A stretch of DNA of 64,000 bases from Phytohabitans maris. GTDB taxonomy: Bacteria; Actinomycetota; Actinomycetes; Mycobacteriales; Micromonosporaceae. The notes under the pieces were generated by a model. The model was not told the DNA's origin and did no database searches. It was given only the letters and a program-made list of their open reading frames with translations. The DNA is taken from assembly GCF_031085175.1 (NCBI RefSeq), contig NZ_JAVHUY010000015.1:62001-126000 (forward strand), in the 5' to 3' direction. A program made the translations under genes and the position numbers. Of the stretch, positions 43,034 through 50,008 are shown piece after piece; position 1 is the first letter of the stretch; every line of letters begins with the position of its first letter.

Positions 43034-43140
43034 CCTTGATCGACGCTCGGAGATCGGCCCGGGGCGGAGATCGTGGTACCTGGGTGCCCCTCCAGGGGCA
43101 GTTGAGTACCACGATCTGCCAGCGTCGACGCCGATCAAGG
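43034..43140. repeat. Nested palindromic element (about 107 bp)
   Basis: Three inverted pairs are nested: CCTTGATCG (43034-43042) with CGATCAAGG (43132-43140); AGATCGTGGTAC (43068-43079) with GTACCACGATCT (43106-43117); and TGCCCCT (43085-43091) with AGGGGCA (43094-43100). TCGACGC/GCGTCGA adds a further pair. The whole could fold as one long hairpin and resembles a non-autonomous palindromic repeat or a composite terminator. No flanking target duplication was found. Confidence 0.75.
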
Positions 43141-43169
43141 GCTCCCGCCGCGGTCAGGAGGTGCGGCGG

Positions 43170-43568
43170 TCAGCGCAGGCGGCCGGCGCCCCGGAGGTGG
43201 TCGAAGATGACCTGGTCGACGGGGGAGACCCGGTCGCGGTCCCGGTACGTGAGCCAGAGGACCTCGGCGATCTCGCTGCTGGCCCGGAGGTCGCCGGCGT
43301 AGCCGGCCGTGTAGCAGGTCATCCGCACGAGGGTGCCGGCCGCGTGCCCGTGTGCCTGGGCCTCGAAGGTGCCGAGGTGCGCGGCGCTCTCCGGGGCGAT
43401 GGCGACGCTCAGCTCCTCCCCGACCTCGCGGACCAGCGTGTCGACGTCGCTCTCGCCCGGCTCGCGCTTTCCGCCGGGGAGGTAGTACACGTCCTTGCCC
43501 CGGGAACGGGTGCTGAGGATCGCCCCGCCCACGAGGTGGATCCACGCGATCTTGTCGATGACGGCCAC
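43170..43568 (-). CDS. NUDIX hydrolase
   Basis: A 132-residue hydrolase with a complete Nudix box GGKREPGESDVDTLVREVGE-EL (GX5EX7REUXEEXGU), which binds Mg and cleaves a nucleoside diphosphate linked to another group. The GTG at 43568 is preferred because GGAGG lies 8 bases before it; a longer start at 43604 would place the N-terminus inside a tandem repeat. The substrate is unknown. The short N-terminal strand AVIDKIAWIHLVGGAIL and a C-terminal WLTYRDRDRVSPVDQVIF complete the fold. Confidence 0.85.
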   Translation of the reverse strand: MAVIDKIAWIHLVGGAILSTRSRGKDVYYLPGGKREPGESDVDTLVREVGEELSVAIAPESAAHLGTFEAQAHGHAAGTLVRMTCYTAGYAGDLRASSEIAEVLWLTYRDRDRVSPVDQVIFDHLRGAGRLR

Positions 43569-43581
43569 GCACCCATCCTCC

Positions 43582-43731
43582 AGCACGGGCAAGGCCCGAG
43601 GCACGCAGCACGGGCAAGGCCCGAGGCGTGCCGCGTGGGCGCGGCGCGCGGCGTGGGCGAGGCCCGACGGACGCGGGACCGGGCGAGGCCCGAGGCCTGC
43701 GGGGACCGGCGAGGGCCGGAAGACAGGGGCT
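43582..43731. repeat. Degenerate 25-bp tandem repeat between NUDIX and MarR genes
   Basis: Two exact-start units (AGCACGGGCAAGGCCCGAGG at 43582 and 43607) are 25 bp apart and are followed by three or more decayed units sharing GGGCGAGGCCCGA. Each unit has a small GGGC...GCCC dyad. It is not CRISPR, since there are no spacers. Confidence 0.6.
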
Positions 43732-44185
43732 AGCCGGTGCGGCGGTGGGCTTCCAGCGCGTCGATGAGGCGGTCCATCAGGTCGGCGAGCTGCTCGCGGT
43801 CGGCCTCGGACCAGTCGGCCAGGATCCGGCCGTACAGGTCCTTGCGGGCCGCCCGCACCGCGGCCATCCGCCGCAGCCCGGACCCGGTCGGGGTGATCAC
43901 CGTGCCGCGGCCGTCGCGGGGGTCGGCCTCGCGCACGACGAGCCCGTCGCGCTGCATGGCCGACACCTGCCGGGTGACCGTCGAACCGTCCAGGCCGAGC
44001 CGGTCGGCGAGGGCCGAGACGTTCTGCGGGCCGGCGCCCGCCAGGTGGCGCAGGATCACGTACGCCGCGCGGTCCAGCGCCCGGTGCGCCGCCACCGGGG
44101 TGGCCCGGCGGGTGGTCTCGCCGAGGCGCATCAGGAGTGCGATCTGCGTCTCGATCCGTTCCAGCGGGGACTCGGCTGCGGCCAT
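43730..44185 (-). CDS. MarR-family transcriptional regulator
   Basis: A 151-residue winged-helix repressor. The DNA-binding core LRHLAGAGPQNVSALADRLG with LDGSTVTRQVSAMQRDGLV is followed by the wing VVREADPRDGRGTVITPT. It starts at ATG 44185, divergent from an MFS exporter gene, with two CTGTA...TACAG palindromes between them. This layout is the classic one for a MarR repressor that controls itself and the neighbouring pump in response to a phenolic or drug-like ligand. Confidence 0.88.
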   Translation of the reverse strand: MAAAESPLERIETQIALLMRLGETTRRATPVAAHRALDRAAYVILRHLAGAGPQNVSALADRLGLDGSTVTRQVSAMQRDGLVVREADPRDGRGTVITPTGSGLRRMAAVRAARKDLYGRILADWSEADREQLADLMDRLIDALEAHRRTG

Positions 44186-44208
44186 GGCGGTAGGATACCT
44201 GGAGATAC

Positions 44209-44240
44209 CTGTAATATACAGCTAGTTGTCTGTAGTACAG
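44209..44240. promoter_or_regulatory. Double MarR operator
   Basis: CTGTA-ATA-TACAG (44209-44221) and CTGTA-G-TACAG (44230-44240) are perfect palindromes whose starts are 21 bp apart, two helix turns. They lie in the only AT-rich part of the marR/MFS gap, ahead of a GGAGGAGG ribosome site at 44248. Confidence 0.7.
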
Positions 44241-44260
44241 CCAGTTCGGAGGAGGCGCGC

Positions 44261-45493
44261 GTGGCGCGGCGCGACGAACCCAACCGCAGGGCCATCTACG
44301 CCACCACGCTGGTGGCGTTCCTCGCGATCGCGGGCATCGCCGTGGTCGACCCGATCCTGCCGGCGATCGGCGAGGCGATCGGCGTCACCGCGTGGCAGGT
44401 GGAGCTGCTCTTCACGGCCTACATCGCGGTCATGGCCATCGGCATGATCCCGGCGGTCCTGGCGACCGGGCGGTTCGGGTACAAGCGGGTGCTCGTCGCC
44501 GGCGTCGGCGTGGTGGGTGTGGCGGCGATCCTCGCCTCCTTCAGCCAAAACATCACGCAGCTCTCCGTCCTGCGCGGCGTCTGGGGCCTGGGCAACGCGC
44601 TCTTCTTCGCCACCGCGATGGTCGTGCTGGTCGCCCTCGCCAACGACCGGGAGTGGGTCGTCGGCCTCTTCGAGACCGCGCTCGGCCTCGGGTTCGCCGT
44701 CGGGCCGCTGCTCGGCGGGCTGCTGGGCGAGGTGAGCTGGCGGCTGCCGTTCTTCGTCTGCGGGATGTTCATGCTGGTGGCGCTCGCCGTCGCCGCCGGC
44801 GCCCTGCGCGAGCCCGCGACCCGGCAGCCACCGGTGCGGGTCGCCGAGATCGGCCGCGCCTACCGCCGTCCCGCGTTCGTGGCGCTCTGCGCGGTCACCG
44901 CCGCGTACAACTTCGTCTTCTTCGTCATCCTCGGCTACACGCCGCTGTTCCTCGGCATCGACGTGATCCCGCTCGGGCTGGCGTTCACCGGGTGGGGTCT
45001 GGGGCTGGCCGCCGGCATCCTGGTCGTCGGCCACCGGCTGGCGCAGCGGATCGGCGCGGTGCAGACGGTCGGCGTGGCGGTCGCCGGGCTGCTGCTGTGC
45101 CTGGTGCTGCTGGCCACCTCCGCCGGGCTGGCCGAGTCGATCGTGGTGCTGGTGGCGTCCGGCCTCTTCATGGGCTTGGCCAACGCCAACCTCACCGACC
45201 TCGCGCTCGCCCTAGGCGGCGGCGACCGGCGGGTGGCGACCGGCGCGTTCAACCTGGTCCGCTGGGGTGCGGCCGCGCCGGCGCCGATCATCGCCGGCAA
45301 GCTGGCCGAGCACTCGCTCGCCCTGCCCTACTGGGTGGCCACCGCCGTCCTCGGCGCCGGCGCGCTGGTCTTCCTGGCGTTCGGGCACGTCATGGCCGCC
45401 GGCCACGGCGAGCGCGTGGTCTGGCACCGCTGGAACCGCCGCGCCCAGCAGGCCCAGCGCACCCCCGAGGAAGCGGTCGGCGAAGCCTACTAA
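44261..45493 (+). CDS. MFS exporter (DHA1 type), MarR-linked
   Basis: A 410-residue, 12-helix transporter from GTG 44261 after GGAGGAGG. AIAGIAVVDPILPAIGEAIG is the DHA1 N-terminal pattern, and LGFAVGPLLGGLLGEVSW matches the antiporter motif C. Motif A is weak (GRFGYKRVLV). A MarR gene with a double operator is directly divergent, so drug or metabolite efflux is likely. The C-terminal tail (EEAVGEAY) ends at the first half of a 20-bp imperfect direct repeat (45471-45490 and 45493-45512). Confidence 0.87.
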   Translation: MARRDEPNRRAIYATTLVAFLAIAGIAVVDPILPAIGEAIGVTAWQVELLFTAYIAVMAIGMIPAVLATGRFGYKRVLVAGVGVVGVAAILASFSQNITQLSVLRGVWGLGNALFFATAMVVLVALANDREWVVGLFETALGLGFAVGPLLGGLLGEVSWRLPFFVCGMFMLVALAVAAGALREPATRQPPVRVAEIGRAYRRPAFVALCAVTAAYNFVFFVILGYTPLFLGIDVIPLGLAFTGWGLGLAAGILVVGHRLAQRIGAVQTVGVAVAGLLLCLVLLATSAGLAESIVVLVASGLFMGLANANLTDLALALGGGDRRVATGAFNLVRWGAAAPAPIIAGKLAEHSLALPYWVATAVLGAGALVFLAFGHVMAAGHGERVVWHRWNRRAQQAQRTPEEAVGEAY

Positions 45494-45756
45494 AGAGATC
45501 GGCCAAGCCTACGAGAAAAATTCGAGCTACCGCGGCGTCCGCGGTGGTCCGGACCGTTGCGCGGGGCCCCCGGGGAAACGTGGAGCGCAGCGGAGCGTTT
45601 TCTTGGGGTGCGTTCCCGCCACGTCACCCTCCGCGGTGCACAACCACGCGGCCGCGCCGGCATGGCCGGGCCGATCTGTGGTAGCCATGGGATGATCGCC
45701 GCCTTTCGCCCCGGGCCGCCCGCGGCCGGGGTGGCGCCGTCGCGAGGGAGGGCCGC
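45494..45756. other. Intergenic region with dispersed repeat copy B
   Basis: The region has no supported gene. It contains repeat copy B at 45589-45636, matching copy A (28331-28380) along about 45 bases and copy C (42960-42981, inverted) exactly over 22. Upstream of it, GC-rich dyads (CCGCGG...CCGCGG; GGGGCCCCC) may end transcription of the first MFS gene. A GAGGGAGGG ribosome site precedes the next gene. Confidence 0.6.
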
Positions 45757-47190
45757 TTGACCCAGCCGCTGCCGCACCGCTGGCGGGCCCTCTGGGTGAC
45801 GCTGGTCGCCGGGTTCATGACCCTGCTCGACGTCAGCATCGTGGCGGTGGCGCTCCCGTCGATGCAGCGCGAGCTGGGCGCCGCACCCGCGTCGGTGCAG
45901 TGGGTCGTCTCCGGGTACGCCCTCACCTTCGGCCTCACCCTCGTCGCCGCGGGGCGGTTGGGGGACGCGGTGGGGCGGCGGCGGATGTTCCTGTTCGCGC
46001 TCGCCGCGTTCGTCCTGTTCAGCGCCGCCGCCGGCGCCGCGCCGTCGATCCAGGCGCTGGTGATCGCGCGGCTGGCCCAGGGCATCGCCTCGGGCAGCCT
46101 CGCCCCGCAGAACTCCGCGCTGATCCAGCAGCTGTTTCGCGGCGCGGAGCGGGGCCGGGCGTTCGGCTTCTTCGGCGCCACGATCGGCATCTCGACGGCG
46201 GTCGGACCGGTGGTCGGCGGCCTGATCCTGGCGTTCGCGAGCTGGCGCTGGATCTTCTACGTCAACGTACCGATCGGCGTGGCCGCGCTGGTCCTCGCCG
46301 CCCGCCTGCTGCCCCGTTCGCCGCGCTCGCCGCGGGAGGCGCGCGGCCAGCTCGACCCGCTCGGCGTACTGCTGCTCGGCGGCGGGGTGCTCGCCGCGAT
46401 GCTCCCGCTGGTACAGGCCGAGGACGGTGGCCTGCGCACGCTCTGGTGGCTCTTTCCGGGCGGCGCGGCACTGCTCGGCGCCTTCGCGTGGTGGGAGGCC
46501 CGGGCGGTACGCCGCGGTCGGCAGCCCCTGCTCGACCCCCGCCTGCTCACCGAGACCCCCGGGTACGCCGGCGGCATCGCGCTCGGCACCGTGTACTTCG
46601 TCGGCTTCAGCGGCATCTGGCTGGTGCTGGCCCTCTACTTCCAGCAGGGGCTGGGCTGGTCACCGTTGCGTTCGGGGCTGGCGGTGACGCCGTTCTCGGT
46701 GGGCTCCGCGGTGGCCGCCGTGGTGGCCGGGCGGCTGGTGGACCGGCTCGGCCGCCGGCTGACCGTCCTCGGGCTGCTCACGGTCGTCGTGGGGCTGGTG
46801 GCGACCGCGGCCATCCTCCGCTACGCGCCCGCCTGGGCGGTGGCTCCGGCGCTGCTCATCGGCGGTGTGGGCAGCGGCCTGGTGATCTCGCCGAACATCA
46901 CGCTGACCCTGCGCAACGTACCGGTGCGGATGGCCGGCGTGGCCGGTGGTGCGCTCCAGACCGGACAGCGGGTGGGTGCCGCCGTCGGCACGGCGCTGCT
47001 GCCCGGCCTGTACTACGTGGTGCTGGCCGCCACCCACCGCAACTCCGTCGCGGTGATGGTCGCCGTCTGCGCGGCGGCGGCCGCCGTGGCGGTGGCCCTG
47101 TTCATCGCGGGCGCCGAGTGGCGCGCCGACCGGGGCCGCCCGGAGCCCGAGCCCAACCCCGAACTGCGCGCGCACGCCGCCTCCGGATAG
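45757..47190 (+). CDS. DHA2-type MFS exporter
   Basis: A 477-residue multidrug-type exporter with a rare TTG start at 45757, supported by GAGGGAGGG just upstream and by the family N-terminus (VTLVAGFMTLLDVSIVAVAL, the DHA2 motif). GRLGDAVGRRRMFL is motif A and GISTAVGPVVGGLIL is motif C. About 14 helices are present. No regulator is adjacent; it lies between other MFS genes and ends at a bidirectional terminator shared with the convergent exporter gene. The substrate is unknown. Confidence 0.87.
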   Translation: MTQPLPHRWRALWVTLVAGFMTLLDVSIVAVALPSMQRELGAAPASVQWVVSGYALTFGLTLVAAGRLGDAVGRRRMFLFALAAFVLFSAAAGAAPSIQALVIARLAQGIASGSLAPQNSALIQQLFRGAERGRAFGFFGATIGISTAVGPVVGGLILAFASWRWIFYVNVPIGVAALVLAARLLPRSPRSPREARGQLDPLGVLLLGGGVLAAMLPLVQAEDGGLRTLWWLFPGGAALLGAFAWWEARAVRRGRQPLLDPRLLTETPGYAGGIALGTVYFVGFSGIWLVLALYFQQGLGWSPLRSGLAVTPFSVGSAVAAVVAGRLVDRLGRRLTVLGLLTVVVGLVATAAILRYAPAWAVAPALLIGGVGSGLVISPNITLTLRNVPVRMAGVAGGALQTGQRVGAAVGTALLPGLYYVVLAATHRNSVAVMVAVCAAAAAVAVALFIAGAEWRADRGRPEPEPNPELRAHAASG

Positions 47191-47194
47191 GGGA

Positions 47195-47221
47195 GTGGGC
47201 GGGCCGCCCGGACCCGCCCAC
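47195..47221. terminator. Bidirectional terminator between two MFS genes
   Basis: GTGGGCGGG (47195-47203) and CCCGCCCAC (47213-47221) form a perfect 9-bp stem around a 9-base loop between converging stop codons. Confidence 0.75.
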
Positions 47222-47237
47222 CCGCTTCCATGGTGCG

Positions 47238-48743
47238 TCAGCCCACGTGCACCGGGGCCAGCGTCGGCGCGTCGGCGCTCTCGCCGTCGGCCGTGGTGGT
47301 CTGCCGGGTGTTGCGGATCAGCAGGAACGTCAGCAGTGTCGACGCCGCCAGCAGCACCGCGCTCACCGTGAACGCCACGTTGTACCCGTGCACCGCCCCG
47401 AGCGGCGCGGAGGCCGGGCCGTGGTCGGTGACGTAGCCGGTCACCGCGGTCGTGAAGACCGTGTTGAGCAGCGCCACGCCGAGCGAACCGCCGATCTGCT
47501 GGGTGGTGTTGACCATCGCGCTGGCCACGCCGGCGTCGTGGTTGTCCACGCCGGTCAGCGAGGTGTTGCCCAGCGGCACGAAGACCAGCGCCATGCCGAT
47601 CGCCATGATGACCAGGGCGGGGAGCATCAGCGTCAGGTACGACGAGTCGATCCGCAGCTGGGTCAGCCAGACCATGCCGGCCGTGGCGAGCACGCCGCCG
47701 GTCGTCATCATCGCCCGCGGGCCGACCCTCGGCAGGACCGAGCTCGCCACCATCGCGGTGACGATCAGGGCCAGCGAGAACGGTAGGTAGGCGATGCCGC
47801 TGCGCAGCGGGGAGTACTCCAGCGTGCCCTGGAAGTAGTACGTCATGAACAGGAACATGCCCATCATGCCGGCACCCAGGAGCACCGAGACCGCGAATGA
47901 GCCGCCGCGGTTGCGGTGCAGCACCACGCGGAGCGGGAGCAGCGGGTGGGTGGTCCGCGACTCGAACAGCACGAAGCCCACCAGCAGTACCGCCGCGACC
48001 GCGAAGAACGCCAGCGTGACCGGGGAGGTCCAGCTGTCCTCGGCCGCCTTGGTGAACGCGTACACGAGCGCGACGAGCCCGCCGGTGGCCATGATGGTGC
48101 CGGGGATGTCGTACCGGGTGTTGCCGTGCGCCTTGCTCTCCCGCACGATCGGCACCGCCAGGGCGAACGCGGCGAGCGCGATCGGGATGTTCACCAGCAG
48201 GCACCACCGCCAGGTGGTGTACTCGGTGAGCACACCGCCGAGGATCAGGCCGATCGTGGCGCCCACGCCGGAGATCGCGCCGAAGACGCCGAACGCCTTC
48301 GCGCGGTCCCGCACGTCGGTGAAGGTGACCGTGATCAGGGAGAGCGCGGCCGGTGCGAGCAGCGCGCCGAAGACGCCCTGCAGGGCGCGGGCGGCGAAGA
48401 GGGTGCCCGCGTTGTTGGCGATGCCGCCGAGCCCGGAGGCGACGGCGAAGCCGATCAGGCCGATCAGGAAGATCCGGCGCCGTCCCACGTAGTCGGCGAT
48501 CCGGCCGCCGAGCAGCAGGAGGCCGCCGAACGCCAGCGTGTACGCCGTGACGATCCACTGCCGGTTGGCGTCGGAGATGCCGAGGTCCGCCTGTGCCGAT
48601 GGCATCGCGATGTTGACGATGGTGCCGTCGAGCACCACCATCAGCTGCGCGATGGCGATGACCACGAGCGCCAGCCAGCGCCTCGGATCGACCGCTGGCC
48701 CGCCGGCCGTGGTGTCCGCCCCCGTGGCGGTCTGCTGAGACAT
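47238..48743 (-). CDS. DHA2-type MFS exporter
   Basis: A 501-residue, 14-helix drug exporter starting at ATG 48743. QLMVVLDGTIVNIAMPSAQ is the DHA2 motif D1, GGRIADYVGRRRIFL motif A, and GVGATIGLILGGVLT the antiporter motif. It is close in type to actinorhodin/tetracenomycin-style exporters. The ribosome binding region (GAAAGG) is embedded in a 12-bp palindrome at 48751-48762, so translation or initiation could be gated there. No regulator gene adjoins. Confidence 0.88.
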   Translation of the reverse strand: MSQQTATGADTTAGGPAVDPRRWLALVVIAIAQLMVVLDGTIVNIAMPSAQADLGISDANRQWIVTAYTLAFGGLLLLGGRIADYVGRRRIFLIGLIGFAVASGLGGIANNAGTLFAARALQGVFGALLAPAALSLITVTFTDVRDRAKAFGVFGAISGVGATIGLILGGVLTEYTTWRWCLLVNIPIALAAFALAVPIVRESKAHGNTRYDIPGTIMATGGLVALVYAFTKAAEDSWTSPVTLAFFAVAAVLLVGFVLFESRTTHPLLPLRVVLHRNRGGSFAVSVLLGAGMMGMFLFMTYYFQGTLEYSPLRSGIAYLPFSLALIVTAMVASSVLPRVGPRAMMTTGGVLATAGMVWLTQLRIDSSYLTLMLPALVIMAIGMALVFVPLGNTSLTGVDNHDAGVASAMVNTTQQIGGSLGVALLNTVFTTAVTGYVTDHGPASAPLGAVHGYNVAFTVSAVLLAASTLLTFLLIRNTRQTTTADGESADAPTLAPVHVG

Positions 48744-48750
48744 GTCGATA

Positions 48751-48762
48751 CCTTTCGAAAGG
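48751..48762. promoter_or_regulatory. 12-bp palindrome over the ribosome site of an MFS gene
   Basis: CCTTTCGAAAGG is a perfect palindrome directly upstream of the MFS start and includes its likely AAGG ribosome binding site. It may be a repressor site. Confidence 0.5.
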
Positions 48763-49043
48763 TCGAGGCAGCGGTGTCTACTGCGAAAGCGTGTGAACCT
48801 CCGAGAACGTAAAGATCGCGTCCGACAGAATCATTGCCGTCGAGCGCCAAAGGTGTTGACCGTCACAGAGCGTGTTTCCGGCTCGTGACGGTCGTGTCAT
48901 CGACCCGCGCCGGACCGGGGGTCAGGGGGAACCCCGGGGGTGAGCCAGGGTGCCGTTCTGGGGAAGCTCCGGATGCGCGCCGGCGGTGAACCGGGGGACC
49001 CTGGATCGCGTATCACGGAAAACGTCAACGGGTGGTGAGCGCG
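48763..49043. other. Intergenic region upstream of an MFS gene and a small protein gene
   Basis: These bases separate two divergent genes. The part near 48780-48860 is AT-richer (CGTAAAGATCG, AGAATCATTGCC) and likely holds the MFS promoter. The rest has GC-rich dyads (GGGGGTCAGGGGGAACCCCG near 48918). No gene is supported. Confidence 0.4.
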
Positions 49044-49286
49044 ATGACCGAGCACATGCGGGCCGAGGCCCTGTTCGCCAGTGACCTCCAGCCCTCCGAC
49101 CGGCCCACCGCCGCGCAGGTGGCCCGGGCCATCCACACGAGCCTCGTCGCGCGGGGCGGCACGGCCGGCTGCGCCGCCGTCATGGCCGCCGAGTACGGCG
49201 AGCACCCCGAGGCCGCCGCGCTGCGGATGCGGTGGGCGCTCACGCTCGCCTCGGCCGGCAATGGGACGCACGCGCTGGCCGCCTGA
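49044..49286 (+). CDS. Small conserved-looking actinobacterial protein, unknown
   Basis: An 80-residue soluble protein from ATG 49044 (MTEHMRAEALFASDLQPSDR). It is mostly helical: PTAAQVARAIHTSLVARGG, GCAAVMAAEYGEHPEAAALRMRWALTLA. A similar small protein pattern is common in actinomycetes, with no known function. Its codon use and helix pattern favour a real gene over a chance frame. It ends 9 bases from the convergent MOSC gene. Confidence 0.65.
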   Translation: MTEHMRAEALFASDLQPSDRPTAAQVARAIHTSLVARGGTAGCAAVMAAEYGEHPEAAALRMRWALTLASAGNGTHALAA

Positions 49287-49295
49287 CCCGGGGCC

Positions 49296-49958
49296 TCAGC
49301 CCGCCCCGGCCAGCCGGCGCCGCACCTTGGCCCGGATCTCCTCCGGCAGCGTCCCGGCGGCGAGCAGCCGGGGCAGCAGCTCCGGCTCCCGGCCCAGCGC
49401 CCGAAACGTCAACCCGATCGTCACGTCGTGGTCCGGCCGCTCGACCACCTCGATCGGATCGCCGGCCCGGATCCGGCCCGGCGCGACGACCCGCAGATAG
49501 GCCCCGGGCGCGGCCCGCTCGGTGAACCGCCCGATCCAGCCCCGCTCCGCCATCCAGTGGGCGAACGTCTTGCACGGCGTCCGCGGCACCGTCACCTCCA
49601 GCACCACGTCGGCGCCCACCCGCCAGCGCTCGCCGATCCGGGCACCGGTGACGTCGAGGCCGCTCGTGGTGAGGTTTTCCCCGAAGACCCCGCCGGGCAG
49701 CTCCCGGCCCAGCTCGACGCCCCAGGCGTCGAGGTCCTCCCGGGCGTACGCGTACACCGCCTGGAGGTCGCCGCCGTGGTGGCCGCCGTCGAGGATGCGG
49801 TCGCCGACGAGCCCGCTGCCCAGCCCGGAACCCTTGGGACCGGGGGCGCGCACCTCGACCGGACCGCCGGCCGGGCGCTTGTCGATGCCGGTGACCCCGA
49901 TCCGGGTCGCCGGGCTGGAACGGGGAACGCCGAGGTTGACCGAGAGGAGCACCGCCAC
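49296..49958 (-). CDS. MOSC-domain protein (YiiM-like)
   Basis: A 220-residue protein from GTG 49958. The MOSC beta-barrel spans most of it: GDRILDGGHHGGDLQAVYAY, FGENLTTSGLDV, GARIGERWRVGADVVLEVT and the conserved Cys in VPRTPCKTFA. MOSC proteins bind molybdenum cofactor sulfur or carry it to enzymes; YiiM relatives detoxify N-hydroxylated bases such as 6-N-hydroxyaminopurine. No cofactor genes are adjacent. A C-terminal 50 residues (DHDVTIGLTFRALGREPELL) match the extension seen in YiiM-type proteins. Confidence 0.85.
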   Translation of the reverse strand: MAVLLSVNLGVPRSSPATRIGVTGIDKRPAGGPVEVRAPGPKGSGLGSGLVGDRILDGGHHGGDLQAVYAYAREDLDAWGVELGRELPGGVFGENLTTSGLDVTGARIGERWRVGADVVLEVTVPRTPCKTFAHWMAERGWIGRFTERAAPGAYLRVVAPGRIRAGDPIEVVERPDHDVTIGLTFRALGREPELLPRLLAAGTLPEEIRAKVRRRLAGAG

Positions 49959-50008
49959 CCCCGCACTCTATGCGGACGCGGCGGGCGGCAGGCCGCAGAA
50001 TGTAGGGC

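Larger units (their letters stand above)
42808..43169. other. Gene-free region rich in palindromic repeats
   Basis: No coding sequence is supported in these 362 bases between two converging genes. They hold an inverted copy of the dispersed repeat (42960-42981) and a nested palindromic element (43034-43140), described separately. Bases 42830-42955 are GC-rich with short inverted segments (CCGCGGCCGCGG-like) and no other recognised signal. Confidence 0.6.

Noticed and set aside
43582-43731. CRISPR-like repeats
   Set aside because: Units adjoin without spacers and decay progressively; no cas genes are present.
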